In this document: positions 29,768-38,605 of the stretch, one piece after another | Numbering within the stretch: the first letter of the stretch is position 1 | How the letters are laid out: every line of letters begins with the position of its first letter | Origin: SLRI01 sp942491185 | GTDB lineage: Bacteria > Pseudomonadota > Alphaproteobacteria > Geminicoccales > Geminicoccaceae | NCBI GenBank assembly: GCA_942491185.1 | Contig: CALOAB010000004.1 | Span: 354,186 to 418,185 of the forward strand | Direction: 5' to 3' | DNA: 64,000 nucleotides | Program-made: the position numbers and the translations under genes | The notes under the pieces: generated by a model | The model's database searches: none | The model's input: the letters and a program-made list of their open reading frames with translations, nothing else | What the model was told of the DNA's origin: nothing

Positions 29768-30655
29768 GTGCCCGCTGAACCAGCCACCCTCGAGCAGCTG
29801 ATCGAGTCCGAGCTCGACGTACCCATCCCCGACGCCGTCGCGGCCATCGCCACGGCGGCGCGCGCCCGGCACGGCCAAGGTGTCTCGGCCATCCTCTTCT
29901 ACGGCAGCTGCTACCGCGACGGCATCGTCGAGGACCGGCTGGTCGACCTCTATCTCCTCGCCGACGACTACCGCTCAGTGCACACCAATCGGATCAGCGC
30001 TCTCGCCAACCGGCTGGTGCCGCCCAATGTCTACTATCTCGAGACCGAAAGCGGCGGGCAAACCGTGCGCTGCAAATACGCGCTGCTCACCATGGCCCAG
30101 CTCGCGGCCAAGGTTTCGATGACCACGGACAACCCCTATTTCTGGGCCCGCTTCGCCCAGCCCACCGGCCTCGTCTGGTGCCGGGATGCGGCCACCAGGG
30201 AACGCGTCATCGACATCATGGGCAAGGCCGTGCGCACCACCTTCGCCGCGGCCCGGGCGCTCACCCACGACATGGCGGCGTCCGAGGCGCTCTGGACCAT
30301 GGTCTTCATGGAGACCTACCGGACCGAGCTTCGGGCCGAGAAGCCCTACCGCGCCGCCGAAATCTACCAGAGCGGGGCCAAGCGCTACGACCGGATCACC
30401 AAGGCGCTCATCGCCGAAGGCATCAAGCCGCGCCCGCGCTCCTGGGCCGTGACCCGCCGCAACGGCAAGGCGCTCTCGATCCTTCGCCTGATCAAGGCCG
30501 CCTTCACCTTCACCGCCGGCGCCGACTACCTCGCCTGGAAGATCGAGCGCCACTCCGGCACCCACATCGAGCTCACCGACTGGCAACGCCGCCACCCGAT
30601 CCTCGCCTCGCCGCCGATCCTCTGGCGCCTGCTCCGCAGCAAGGCGGTGCGCTGA
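29768..30655 (+). CDS. Tam41-like phosphatidate cytidylyltransferase family protein
   Basis: 295 residues from GTG 29768 (a TTG at 29750 would overlap the kinase gene by 14). Features of the Tam41 nucleotidyltransferase fold: AILFYGSCYRDGIVEDRLVD with the G-S pair, then LYLLADDYRSVHTNRISALA paralleling the D-x-W-H-x-x-N element, and CKYALLTMAQLAAKVS followed by WARFAQPTGLVW, paralleling KYGVV and AGRL-KPV. Tam41 makes CDP-diacylglycerol from CTP and phosphatidate. After the lipid kinase it would activate the phosphorylated lipid to a CDP-lipid. The homology is by motif pattern only. Confidence 0.6.
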   Translation: MPAEPATLEQLIESELDVPIPDAVAAIATAARARHGQGVSAILFYGSCYRDGIVEDRLVDLYLLADDYRSVHTNRISALANRLVPPNVYYLETESGGQTVRCKYALLTMAQLAAKVSMTTDNPYFWARFAQPTGLVWCRDAATRERVIDIMGKAVRTTFAAARALTHDMAASEALWTMVFMETYRTELRAEKPYRAAEIYQSGAKRYDRITKALIAEGIKPRPRSWAVTRRNGKALSILRLIKAAFTFTAGADYLAWKIERHSGTHIELTDWQRRHPILASPPILWRLLRSKAVR

Positions 30656-30672
30656 GGCCCTGCACGGTACGA

Positions 30673-32610
30673 TTAGAGCCCAGCCTTGCGAAAACCATCG
30701 AGCAGGTGACGCTGGTGCTCCGCACCGGTGACGCTGCTGGCGTAGATCTCACTATCGAAGAACGGACTGACCCGGCGCAATTGCACGGCCGAGCTTTCGG
30801 CTGCATCGTTCTCGCCTAGCTGGGCGTGCGCCGCCGCCAGAATGGCATGTGGGGCTGGATCCTCGTCGAAGTTGCCAGTGAAGCGATCGAACAGAGCAAT
30901 GACGTCGGCGTAGCGACCGGCAAGGTAGTAGGCCTGCCCGAGGTCGACGAGCCACCAGGCGAGCGGGTGGGGGTCGAGCTCCAGCGCGAGCTCCAGCGAC
31001 CCGACCGCCGCCTCCGGCCGGCCGGAATTGAGCATGATATTGCCGCGAATCCCATGGCTGAGCGCATCGTTGGGATTGAGCGTCAATGCACGGTCGATGA
31101 CCGCTTCGGCCGTTGCGAAGTCTCGATGAAACGCGAGTATGAAAGCGCGCAACGCTTGGCCGGATGCGTTGCGATCATCGAGCTCGATCGCCCGGGACGC
31201 CGAATCTTGTGCCTGATCGACGGCACGATGCGGCCACTGCGTCCACCCCCAGAGGAAATCGTTCAGCTGGGTCCAGCCGAGACCGACATACGCATCGGCA
31301 TAGCCCGGATCGATGGCAATCGCCCGCTCGAAGAACGACCGCGCGTCGTAGTTGGCGCCGCGCTCGACCCGGCGCAGCAGGCTGCGGCCCCGCAGCACGA
31401 GGTCGTAGGCCCCAAGGCTCTCGGTGGGCCTGGCCAGCGCGTCTGCCTGCTCCAACCGGGTCACGCGCACCGCGAGCGCGGCCACCACCTGCTGCGTGAT
31501 CCGGTCCTGGACCGCAAAGATATCCTCGAGCTGGTCATCGAAACGCTCGGACCAGAGGAGAACCCCCCGCTGGGCGTCGGTCAGCTCGACGGAGACGCGC
31601 AGCTGATCGCCCGACTGGCGGATCGTGCCGCCGACGACGTAGCGTGCGCCCAGCTCCTCAGCCAGCGCATCGAGCTCGACGGCGCGTCCCTTGAAGGGCG
31701 CAACAGCGCTCCACGAGAGCACCAGCAGCCCAGAAAAGCGCCCCAGCGCCCGGATGATGTCCTCGCTCACCCCGTCGCTGAAGTAATCCTGAACGCCAGC
31801 ACCGCTTTGGTCCCTGAAGGGAAGAACGGCGATCGTCGGCTTGCCGATGCCGGCCACGACTGTGTCGGCGCCACTCTTCCCGTCCGAGATCGCGACGTCA
31901 CCGCCTGTCGGCAGCCAATTCGGCGCCAGCGCGACCACGGCGCCAAGAGCCAGAACCGCCGCGGTCGCGGCCAGGGCCACGCGCCATGTCTTTCGACGGC
32001 CTGGAGCCGGTCGTCGGCTGCGGCTCTCGCCCGCCCCTCCGGCAACGGCATAGACCCGGATCGGCTCGGCGATGTTCTTGACGTGGCACAAGCCTCGATC
32101 GGTGAAACCCACATCGAGCTTGCCGGCCGCTTGATCGCGCACCGCACCGGCAACCACGATTCCGCCGGGCTCGGCCAGCGCTTCGAGCCGCGCCGCTACA
32201 TTCACACCGGTACCGAAGATATCGTCGCCGTCGACGATGACATCGCCGAGATTGAGCCCGATCCGAAACAAGAGCTGCTCTTCCGGCGGCACACCGGTAT
32301 TGCGCTCGGCAATGGCCCGCTGCATGGCGATCGCCGCAGTGAGCCCCTCCGTCACGCTCGTGAACGTTGCCAGCACGGCATCACCGGCGGTGCCGATCAA
32401 CCTGCCGCCATGCTTGTCGAGAGCCGCATCGATCAATTGGCGCGACGCCATCAGCCGCGCATGCGTGCCGGCCTCGTCGAGCTCCATCAGCCGGCTGTAG
32501 CCGGCGACATCGCCATGCAGAACGACCGCGAGCCGGCGCATCGGGCCCTCAGGCCCAGCGCCGCCTGCATGCTCTGCTTCAGCCATCACCGCAGTCTCGC
32601 TGATCGACAC
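30673..32610 (-). CDS. Adenylate/guanylate cyclase-TolB-TPR membrane protein (copy A)
   Basis: 645 residues. Cyclase domain at about 25-190: metal Asp in LHGDVAGYSRLM and in TAGDAVLATF, transition-state Asn/Arg in VNVAARLEALAEPGG. The substrate-selecting Lys expected before GD is Gly here (LIGTAGD), so nucleotide specificity is uncertain. One transmembrane helix at about 208-230 (VALAATAAVLALGAVVALAP). Then a TolB/FlgO-like domain (KPTIAVLPFRDQSGAG, DGVSEDIIRALGRFSGLLVL, GARYVVGGTIRQSGDQLRVS) and TPR repeats (FFERAIAIDPGYADAYVGLG and on). Divergent from a YHS protein gene; the pair is duplicated next door. Confidence 0.88.
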   Translation of the reverse strand: MSISETAVMAEAEHAGGAGPEGPMRRLAVVLHGDVAGYSRLMELDEAGTHARLMASRQLIDAALDKHGGRLIGTAGDAVLATFTSVTEGLTAAIAMQRAIAERNTGVPPEEQLLFRIGLNLGDVIVDGDDIFGTGVNVAARLEALAEPGGIVVAGAVRDQAAGKLDVGFTDRGLCHVKNIAEPIRVYAVAGGAGESRSRRPAPGRRKTWRVALAATAAVLALGAVVALAPNWLPTGGDVAISDGKSGADTVVAGIGKPTIAVLPFRDQSGAGVQDYFSDGVSEDIIRALGRFSGLLVLSWSAVAPFKGRAVELDALAEELGARYVVGGTIRQSGDQLRVSVELTDAQRGVLLWSERFDDQLEDIFAVQDRITQQVVAALAVRVTRLEQADALARPTESLGAYDLVLRGRSLLRRVERGANYDARSFFERAIAIDPGYADAYVGLGWTQLNDFLWGWTQWPHRAVDQAQDSASRAIELDDRNASGQALRAFILAFHRDFATAEAVIDRALTLNPNDALSHGIRGNIMLNSGRPEAAVGSLELALELDPHPLAWWLVDLGQAYYLAGRYADVIALFDRFTGNFDEDPAPHAILAAAHAQLGENDAAESSAVQLRRVSPFFDSEIYASSVTGAEHQRHLLDGFRKAGL

Positions 32611-32736
32611 CTCACCAATCGGTGACTTGCCGACCTTAGCACATGCTGCGACACTTTATCCTGTCGTCGTTGTATCTTTCACCGTCTCGCGGGTCGCGCG
32701 TTGCTTCAGATCGTCCGCAGACGGCGAGGAGTGCCC

Positions 32737-33201
32737 ATGTCCCGCACGCTCAACCTGATACTCGCGGCCGCGCTCTTTTTGGCAAGCATCACGGCATGGG
32801 TGCCGGCGGCGCAGGCCGACGAGGCGATCAACACCACCGCCGACAATGTCGCCATCCTCGGCTACGACGCGGTTGCCTATTTCACGGAATCCCAGCCACG
32901 CCAGGGTGATCCCCAATTCGAGCATGTCTGGCAGGATGCCCGCTGGCGTTTCGCCTCGGCCGAGCACCGCGACCTGTTTGCCGCCGACCCGCGCCGCTAC
33001 GCGCCGCGTTATGGCGGTTTCTGCGCCGGCGCCATGGCGCTGGGCTGGAAAGCGCCGATCGACCCCGAAGCCTGGACGATCATCGACGACCGGCTCTATC
33101 TGGCCTTCAACAAGCCGGGTATCGACGAGTTCGCCACCGAGCCGGATACCAACATCGCCAAGGCCGACGCCAACTGGGAGCAGCTCGGCCAGACCGAATA
33201 G
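32737..33201 (+). CDS. Secreted YHS-domain protein (copy A)
   Basis: 154 residues from ATG 32737 (GGCGAGGAG ribosome site). Signal peptide to about residue 30 (cleavage after AQA), then a YHS-type domain: NVAILGYDAVAYFTESQPRQ, WRFASAEHRDLFAADPRRYA, PRYGGFCAGAMALGWKAPID with a single Cys, and a C-terminus ADANWEQLGQTE. Such periplasmic YHS proteins are thought to bind a metal or small ligand, but none is characterised well. Divergent from cyclase copy A, 126 bases apart; near-identical in length and plan to the protein at 35296. Confidence 0.82.
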   Translation: MSRTLNLILAAALFLASITAWVPAAQADEAINTTADNVAILGYDAVAYFTESQPRQGDPQFEHVWQDARWRFASAEHRDLFAADPRRYAPRYGGFCAGAMALGWKAPIDPEAWTIIDDRLYLAFNKPGIDEFATEPDTNIAKADANWEQLGQTE

Positions 33202-33250
33202 CCGGCTCAACCGCCAGTCGCCGCCTGCCGACGAGCGTACCGGCGACCCA

Positions 33251-35167
33251 TCAAAGACCAGCCTTGCGCAAGCCCTCCAGCACATGGCGACTTTGCTCGG
33301 GCGTGCCGAGCAGGCTCGCGAACGCCTCGGCATTGAAGAACGGAGCCGTCCGGCGGAGCCGATCGACTGCCGCGGCCGCTTGATCGCCCTGGTCGAGCTG
33401 CGCATGTGAAGCGGCGAGGATGGCGTGCCACAGCGGCTCCTCACGGACCTCGTCGTCGAACCGATCGATCAGCGCGATCGCATCGGCGTAGCGGCCTTCC
33501 AGGTAGTAGGCGCCGACAAGGCTCTGCAGCGAATCGACCGTCGGATTCGGATCGATCTGCAGCGCCAGCTCCATCGACGAACGCGCCACATCGGGGCGAC
33601 CGGTGAAGATCGCCACGCTCGCGCGGATCGCCAGGCTCTCGGCGCTGTTGGGATTGAGGTCGATCGCCCGATCGATCTCGCGCTCGGCGCCCGCAAAGTC
33701 GCCCTTGAACTTCAAGACATCGGCCTGCAGCGCATGGGCCGAAGCGTTCTGCGGATCGAGTGCGATCGCGCGCGATGCTTCCGCGTCGGCCGCAGCCAAA
33801 GCGCGATCGGGCCACTGCGTCCAGCCGAACTTGATATCGTTGAGGTAGGTCCAGCCGCGCTCGACATGCGCATCGGCATAGTCCGGATCGATGGCAATGG
33901 CGCGCTCGAACATCTCCCGCGCCTCGAAATTCGTGACACGCTCGAGGCGACGCAGCAGGTCTCGGCCGTGCAGCACGAGATCATAGGCGCCGAGGCTCTC
34001 AGTGGGCTTGGCGAAGGACTGGGCTTGCTCCGCCTGCGTGACCCGAATGGCGAGCGCCGCCACCAGCTGCCGGGTGATCCGATCCTGCAGCTCGAAGACA
34101 TCGGCCAGCTCCTCGTCGAAGCGCTCGGACCAGAGCAGCACACCGCCCTCGGCGTCGCTCAGCTGGACATTGACCCGGAGCCGGTCGCCCGCCCGCTGGA
34201 TCGATCCGCTCACGACGTAGCGGGCACCCAGCTGCGCCGCCAGGTCGTCGAGCGGCGCCGGTCCGTCCTTGTAGGGCGCAACCGCGCTCCAGGAGAGCAC
34301 CAGCAAGCCCGAGAAACGGCCGAGCGCGCTGATCACCTCCTCGGTCACGCCGTCGCTGAAATACGCCTCGGCCGCCTCGCCGCTACGATCCTCGAACGGC
34401 AGCACCGCGATCGTGGGCTTGCCCGCAGGGGCAACGGCCTCGGCGGGTGCCTCGTCGGCCGGCGCCACCACCTCCGATTCGCCGACCAGGCCCAACGGCC
34501 CAAAGGTCAGGAATGCACCGAGCCCGCCCACGACGATCACCGCGAGCACGGCTGCCGGCACCAGCATTCGGCGGCGCGGCCGGCGGCGACGCGCACCGCT
34601 CGACGACGTGCCGACGGCGAAGACGCGAACGGGCTCCTCGATGTTCTTCAGGCTGTGCGCGCCCAAATCCTCGAACGCGACATCGAGCGAACCGGCGCGC
34701 TTGCCGGCGAGCTGGTCGTGCACCGCGGCTGAGACGGCAATGCCGCCGGGCTCCGCCAGCGCCTCGATACGCGCCGCCACATTCACGCCGTTGCCGAACA
34801 CGTCGTCACCATCGACGATGACGTCGCCGAGATTGAGCCCGATGCGAAACGCCAGCTGCTGGTCGGCCGGCAACGCCGCGTTGCGCTCGGCGAGTGCGGC
34901 CTGGATCTCGACCGCCGCCGTCAGCGCCTCGACGACGCTCTCGAAGATGGCGAGCACGGCATCGCCCGCGGTCCCGACGACGCGGCCACGATGCCGAACG
35001 AGCCGCTCGTCGATGACCTGTCGACAGGCCATCAGCCGGGCGTGCGTGCCGGCCTCGTCGATACCCATGAGCCGACTGTAGCCAGCGACATCGGCATGCA
35101 GGATGGCTGCCAGCCGCCGCGTTGTGCTGCCGCCGGAAATCTGGTCCACAGAACCGGTTTCAACCAC
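33251..35167 (-). CDS. Adenylate/guanylate cyclase-TolB-TPR membrane protein (copy B)
   Basis: 638 residues and a clear paralogue of the protein at 30673 throughout: cyclase domain LHADVAGYSRLMGIDEAGTH, VVGTAGDAVLAIF (again Gly in place of the usual Lys), GVNVAARIEALAEPGG; one transmembrane helix at about 200-225 (MLVPAAVLAVIVVGGLGAFL); TolB/FlgO-like domain (KPTIAVLPFEDRSGEAAEAY, GARYVVSGSIQRAGDRLRVN); TPR region (MFERAIAIDPDYADAHVERG, NDIKFGWTQWPDRALAAADA). The linker after the helix is acidic and Ala-rich. Divergent from YHS copy B, 128 bases apart. Predicted to signal through a cyclic nucleotide in response to an envelope or periplasmic state. Confidence 0.88.
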   Translation of the reverse strand: MVETGSVDQISGGSTTRRLAAILHADVAGYSRLMGIDEAGTHARLMACRQVIDERLVRHRGRVVGTAGDAVLAIFESVVEALTAAVEIQAALAERNAALPADQQLAFRIGLNLGDVIVDGDDVFGNGVNVAARIEALAEPGGIAVSAAVHDQLAGKRAGSLDVAFEDLGAHSLKNIEEPVRVFAVGTSSSGARRRRPRRRMLVPAAVLAVIVVGGLGAFLTFGPLGLVGESEVVAPADEAPAEAVAPAGKPTIAVLPFEDRSGEAAEAYFSDGVTEEVISALGRFSGLLVLSWSAVAPYKDGPAPLDDLAAQLGARYVVSGSIQRAGDRLRVNVQLSDAEGGVLLWSERFDEELADVFELQDRITRQLVAALAIRVTQAEQAQSFAKPTESLGAYDLVLHGRDLLRRLERVTNFEAREMFERAIAIDPDYADAHVERGWTYLNDIKFGWTQWPDRALAAADAEASRAIALDPQNASAHALQADVLKFKGDFAGAEREIDRAIDLNPNSAESLAIRASVAIFTGRPDVARSSMELALQIDPNPTVDSLQSLVGAYYLEGRYADAIALIDRFDDEVREEPLWHAILAASHAQLDQGDQAAAAVDRLRRTAPFFNAEAFASLLGTPEQSRHVLEGLRKAGL

Positions 35168-35295
35168 GATGCTCTCTCAACGGCCTACCTTCGGACAACA
35201 TCACGAATCATTGACTTGCCTGTCCCGGCAGCAACTGCAATTTATGCAAGTACGCCAAGTGATTTGGTAGGCTTAACAGATTCTTGGAGTCGCGT

Positions 35296-35760
35296 ATGGC
35301 CCTCGCCCCGACGAACCGCGCCCTGGCCGCCGTCTTCGGCGCCGCTCTCGGCATGGCAACCCTCGTCGTCCAGGCTGGCGAGGCGGTCAACACCTCGCCC
35401 GACGATGTCGCCATCCAGGGCTATGACCCGGTCGCCTACTTCACCGAATCACGCCCGGTAAAGGGCGACCCCGCCATCGAGGAAGAGTGGCAGGGTGCCC
35501 GCTGGCAGTTTGCCACGGCCGAGAACCGCGCCTTGTTTTCCGAGAACCCCGACCAGTACGCCCCGCGCTACGGCGGCTTCTGCGCCGGCGGCGTTTCGCT
35601 CGGTCGCAAGGCACCGATCGACCCGGAGTCATGGGTGATCGTCGACGGCAAGCTCTTCCTCGGCGGCTCGAGCAACGCCATCGACTACTTCACCACCGAT
35701 GGCGAGGACCGGATGGCCAAGGCCGACACCAACTGGGAGCAACTCGGCCAGACCGAGTGA
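35296..35760 (+). CDS. Secreted YHS-domain protein (copy B)
   Basis: 154 residues from ATG 35296, the same length as copy A. Signal peptide to about residue 27 (cleavage near VQA), then NTSPDDVAIQGYDPVAYFTE, WQFATAENRALFSENPDQYA, PRYGGFCAGGVSLGRKAPID and a terminal ADTNWEQLGQTE. The gene is divergent from cyclase copy B and ends 47 bases before the convergent PAS-Crp gene. Sequence differences from copy A are spread evenly, so the duplication is old. Confidence 0.82.
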   Translation: MALAPTNRALAAVFGAALGMATLVVQAGEAVNTSPDDVAIQGYDPVAYFTESRPVKGDPAIEEEWQGARWQFATAENRALFSENPDQYAPRYGGFCAGGVSLGRKAPIDPESWVIVDGKLFLGGSSNAIDYFTTDGEDRMAKADTNWEQLGQTE

Positions 35761-35806
35761 GCGACAGATCGGCCTGATCGCCGGCCGCCGTGACGAGACC
35801 GGCGGT

Positions 35807-37480
35807 TCAGTCGGTCGTCGTCATTCCCTTCCCTGTGCTGAGACGAAGCGGGTCGAGGAAGCTCGGCTCGAACCCCGCAAGCTGGACCAAGCGGTCACGA
35901 TCGTGGAACGCCACGTAGCCTTGCTTGAAGGTCAACGCACCCATGCGGCGGAGCTCGCGCAGCATGCGGTTCACGTGGATCGACGTCAGCCCCAGCGCGT
36001 CGGCCAGATGCTCCTGGGTCAGCGGACAGCGAAAGCCGTCGTCTCCGGCCAAGAGAACGAGCTTCAAGCGCTCGCCCAGCTCGAGCAGGAGATGAGCCAA
36101 GCCGGCCATCGCCGAGCGGCGACCGGTGCTCACCAGATGCTGCTGGATGATCGCCTTCTCGCGGGCGCCCGACCAATGCAGTAGCTGCGACAGCCGCCCG
36201 GGCGCGTGCTCCAATTGCTCCAGCGCTCGCTCGTCGAGCTTGCCGACCAGGCAATCGGTCAGCGTGACCGCGACTGTCCCGGGCACGGGAATAACGCCGA
36301 AATGACTGCCGACGAGATCGCCCGGCAGATGAAAATCGATGATCTGCCGGCTGCCGTCGGCCAGGAGATGATAGGAGTGGGCCCAGCCATTGCCGATGAC
36401 CACCGGCGGCCGGCCGATCGTCTCGCCATCGACCAGCGGCACCCGTGCCGGCACGAGCTGCTGACGTTGCTCCAGTGCCGCAAGGCGTGGGATGTCCTCT
36501 TCGGCGAGCAGGCCGATACCGGTGAACTTGCGCACCAGTGCGGTGATCCCGCGGCTCAACGGCTCGGCATTCTTCACCGGCTGCGGTGGGCGCTCGGCCA
36601 GCTTGTCGAGCAGCAGATCGCGGTTCTCGCTGGCCAGTAGGTCAGCCGCCAGGCTCTTCTTGCCGTTGAGCGCGAACGAGGCGCCGGTAAGGCCGACGAT
36701 GTCGCCGGCAACATCGCGCAGCGGCTCGAGATGCACATCGAAGCGAAACGTGCCTTGGTCGGTCTCGATGGTCACCACCTCGCGGACCGCCTTGCCGGTC
36801 TCGATCACCTGCCGCTTGAGCGCTTCCACCTCGGTCGCCGAGTTCGCTGGCATGAGCTCCGCATCGGTCCGACCGAGCACGGCGGCCGTGTCGTAACCGA
36901 TGGTCGGGTTGTGAATCCACGTGTAGCGAAGCGCCCGGTTCTGCTGAAACAGTGTTATGGCGGTGTCGGCAAGGGCCACCTCCAGGCGGCGCCTGCTCGT
37001 CTCGAGCGCCTGCTCGCGCTCCTTCAGCTCGGTGATGTCGAGCAGCAGACCCGCGGTGCGAATGGCACGGCCCGCGGAATCTCGATAAATCACGCCACGC
37101 AGCTCGAGCCACACGATCGAGCCGTCCGCCTTGAGCATCCGAAAGCTGTCGCGCAGGAACCCGCGGCCCGGATCGGCCAGGGCCGCGTCGGTCGCGGCAA
37201 TCGCCCTTGCGGCGTCATCGGGATGGTAGCGGGCCTCGATCTCATCGAGTTGCGTCGGCGTCTCGCCCGGCAAGCCGAACAGGCCGGCGATGCCCCGCGA
37301 CATGACGATCTGGCGCGTGCGCAGATCGGCGTTCCATTGATTGACACCGACCACCGTCAAATCGACGTCCGGGTCGTCGGTCGGACGCGTCGGCGTCGAC
37401 GGCTCAGACGTTCCGCCTATCCCATCACTGGCTCCATTGCCATCATCCCCCGACGCGGTGCCCTTATCAACGCCCGCCAC
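35807..37480 (-). CDS. PAS-PAS-Crp/Fnr fusion transcriptional regulator
   Basis: About 557 residues from a GTG at 37480 with GGGAG six bases upstream (the frame stays open to an ATG at 37552). Two PAS domains come first (LRTRQIVMSRGIAGLFGLPG to AGLLLDITELKEREQ; then QQNRALRYTWIHNPTIGYDT to VGLTGASFALNGKKSL), followed by a Crp-type beta-roll (WAHSYHLLADGSRQIIDFHL, PGDLVGSHFGVIPVPGTVAV) and a winged HTH (CPLTQEHLADALGLTSIHVN, RMLRELRRMGALTFKQGYVA). The beta-roll lacks the R-S/T cAMP-binding signature of Crp, so a cAMP role is unproven. Cytoplasmic. Confidence 0.85.
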   Translation of the reverse strand: MAGVDKGTASGDDGNGASDGIGGTSEPSTPTRPTDDPDVDLTVVGVNQWNADLRTRQIVMSRGIAGLFGLPGETPTQLDEIEARYHPDDAARAIAATDAALADPGRGFLRDSFRMLKADGSIVWLELRGVIYRDSAGRAIRTAGLLLDITELKEREQALETSRRRLEVALADTAITLFQQNRALRYTWIHNPTIGYDTAAVLGRTDAELMPANSATEVEALKRQVIETGKAVREVVTIETDQGTFRFDVHLEPLRDVAGDIVGLTGASFALNGKKSLAADLLASENRDLLLDKLAERPPQPVKNAEPLSRGITALVRKFTGIGLLAEEDIPRLAALEQRQQLVPARVPLVDGETIGRPPVVIGNGWAHSYHLLADGSRQIIDFHLPGDLVGSHFGVIPVPGTVAVTLTDCLVGKLDERALEQLEHAPGRLSQLLHWSGAREKAIIQQHLVSTGRRSAMAGLAHLLLELGERLKLVLLAGDDGFRCPLTQEHLADALGLTSIHVNRMLRELRRMGALTFKQGYVAFHDRDRLVQLAGFEPSFLDPLRLSTGKGMTTTD

Positions 37481-37706
37481 ACAATTCTCCCAAGATAGCC
37501 AGGAAATCGCCAAAACTGAACAAAATGATTGCCCGAGGCGTGAGCCGTGCAAACGCCTCGCTGGGCCGTTGAGCCGAACGACAGCTTCACGGCCCCTCGG
37601 CCCGGACGAATTGACGGCTGGCGGGCATCGGCCTTGACACCGGATGCCGCAACGTTGGCCGACCAGGAGTCGGCAATCGCAGGGCGTCTCGCCCGCAACG
37701 CGCTGA

Positions 37707-38522
37707 TCACGGCACAGCCTCGCGATCTTGCGTGTAGGCGACGTACATCAGACGCAGCCAGCTGGTCATGCGAGACGTCGCCTCGCGATCACGGCCAGGC
37801 TCACGGCCTACCTGGGGTAGCGCCAACTGCCCGCTCTGGCGCGCGATCATCTGGCAGAGCACCCGCCGGCGCTCAGGATCGACGATGTCGCCCTGCAGCG
37901 CCTGGTAGAGAGCGACGTTCAAATGCTTGATGAACGCGATGTCGTCCGCGAATGCACCAACAGGCAAGTGCCGCGCGATGCTCGGTCCACGACCCTCTTC
38001 ATCGGCCGATTGCAGCTGCGTGATCAGCTCCGCTCGCGCCGTGCAGACGAGGTCGCGAATGTCGGCCACGCCGCAGCCGAGGCTCTGGGCCAGCGTGGCC
38101 TCACTGCATCCCGCACCATCGCTGAGGAACAGCACCTCGCGCTCGACATCCAGGAGTCCGTGCATCGCCGCTTGCAGCCGAGCCCAGATCACGCTCGTGC
38201 CGGCAGCAAGCACCGGCGGTGGCACGACAGTGACAGCGCTGGCGCCACTGCCGACGAAGACCGCGCGCTGACGGGCGAGCAAGTGGGCCAGGAGCTCGCC
38301 CTGCTGCGGCATGCGCCAATCCTCGACGAAGCCCGAGGCGATCGTCTGTCGCACCAGCGCGCCTGCAGCAACGGGATCGCCGGTGCGCAACAAGGCCAAC
38401 GCCCGCAACAAGGGGACGAAGGTCATCGACTGGGCAAGGTAGGGCAGGCGAGCACCTGGCCGCCACTCGTGCGCACGAAATGCGCGATGCCCGCCAGCCT
38501 GCCGGCAACCGTTGAAGCGCAT
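37707..38522 (-). CDS. Putative regulator with sigma-region-4-like helix-turn-helix
   Basis: 271 residues from an ATG at 38522 with GGAGG eight bases upstream. I do not recognise a named family. Residues about 110-165 (WARLQAAMHGLLDVEREVLF, LSDGAGCSEATLAQSLGCGV, ADIRDLVCTARAEL) look like sigma-70 region 4: an acidic helix, then A-x-x-L-G-C and a recognition helix ending in R. The flanks are helical with no clear sigma region 2. It may be a sigma-like or response-regulator-like DNA-binding protein. A 14-bp palindrome lies 84 bases upstream and a MITE-like element just beyond. Confidence 0.5.
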   Translation of the reverse strand: MRFNGCRQAGGHRAFRAHEWRPGARLPYLAQSMTFVPLLRALALLRTGDPVAAGALVRQTIASGFVEDWRMPQQGELLAHLLARQRAVFVGSGASAVTVVPPPVLAAGTSVIWARLQAAMHGLLDVEREVLFLSDGAGCSEATLAQSLGCGVADIRDLVCTARAELITQLQSADEEGRGPSIARHLPVGAFADDIAFIKHLNVALYQALQGDIVDPERRRVLCQMIARQSGQLALPQVGREPGRDREATSRMTSWLRLMYVAYTQDREAVP

Positions 38523-38605
38523 TTGCGTGTCCTCCAAGTCAGCACCGCCGAACTCAGGCGGGCGCCCGGCACCCCTTGACGCTAAATGCAAACGGTTCCG
38601 CCGCA

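Noticed and set aside
35168..35295. Crp-type TGTGA-N6-TCACA sites between the divergent cyclase and YHS genes
   Set aside because: No convincing match in this gap or in 32611-32736.
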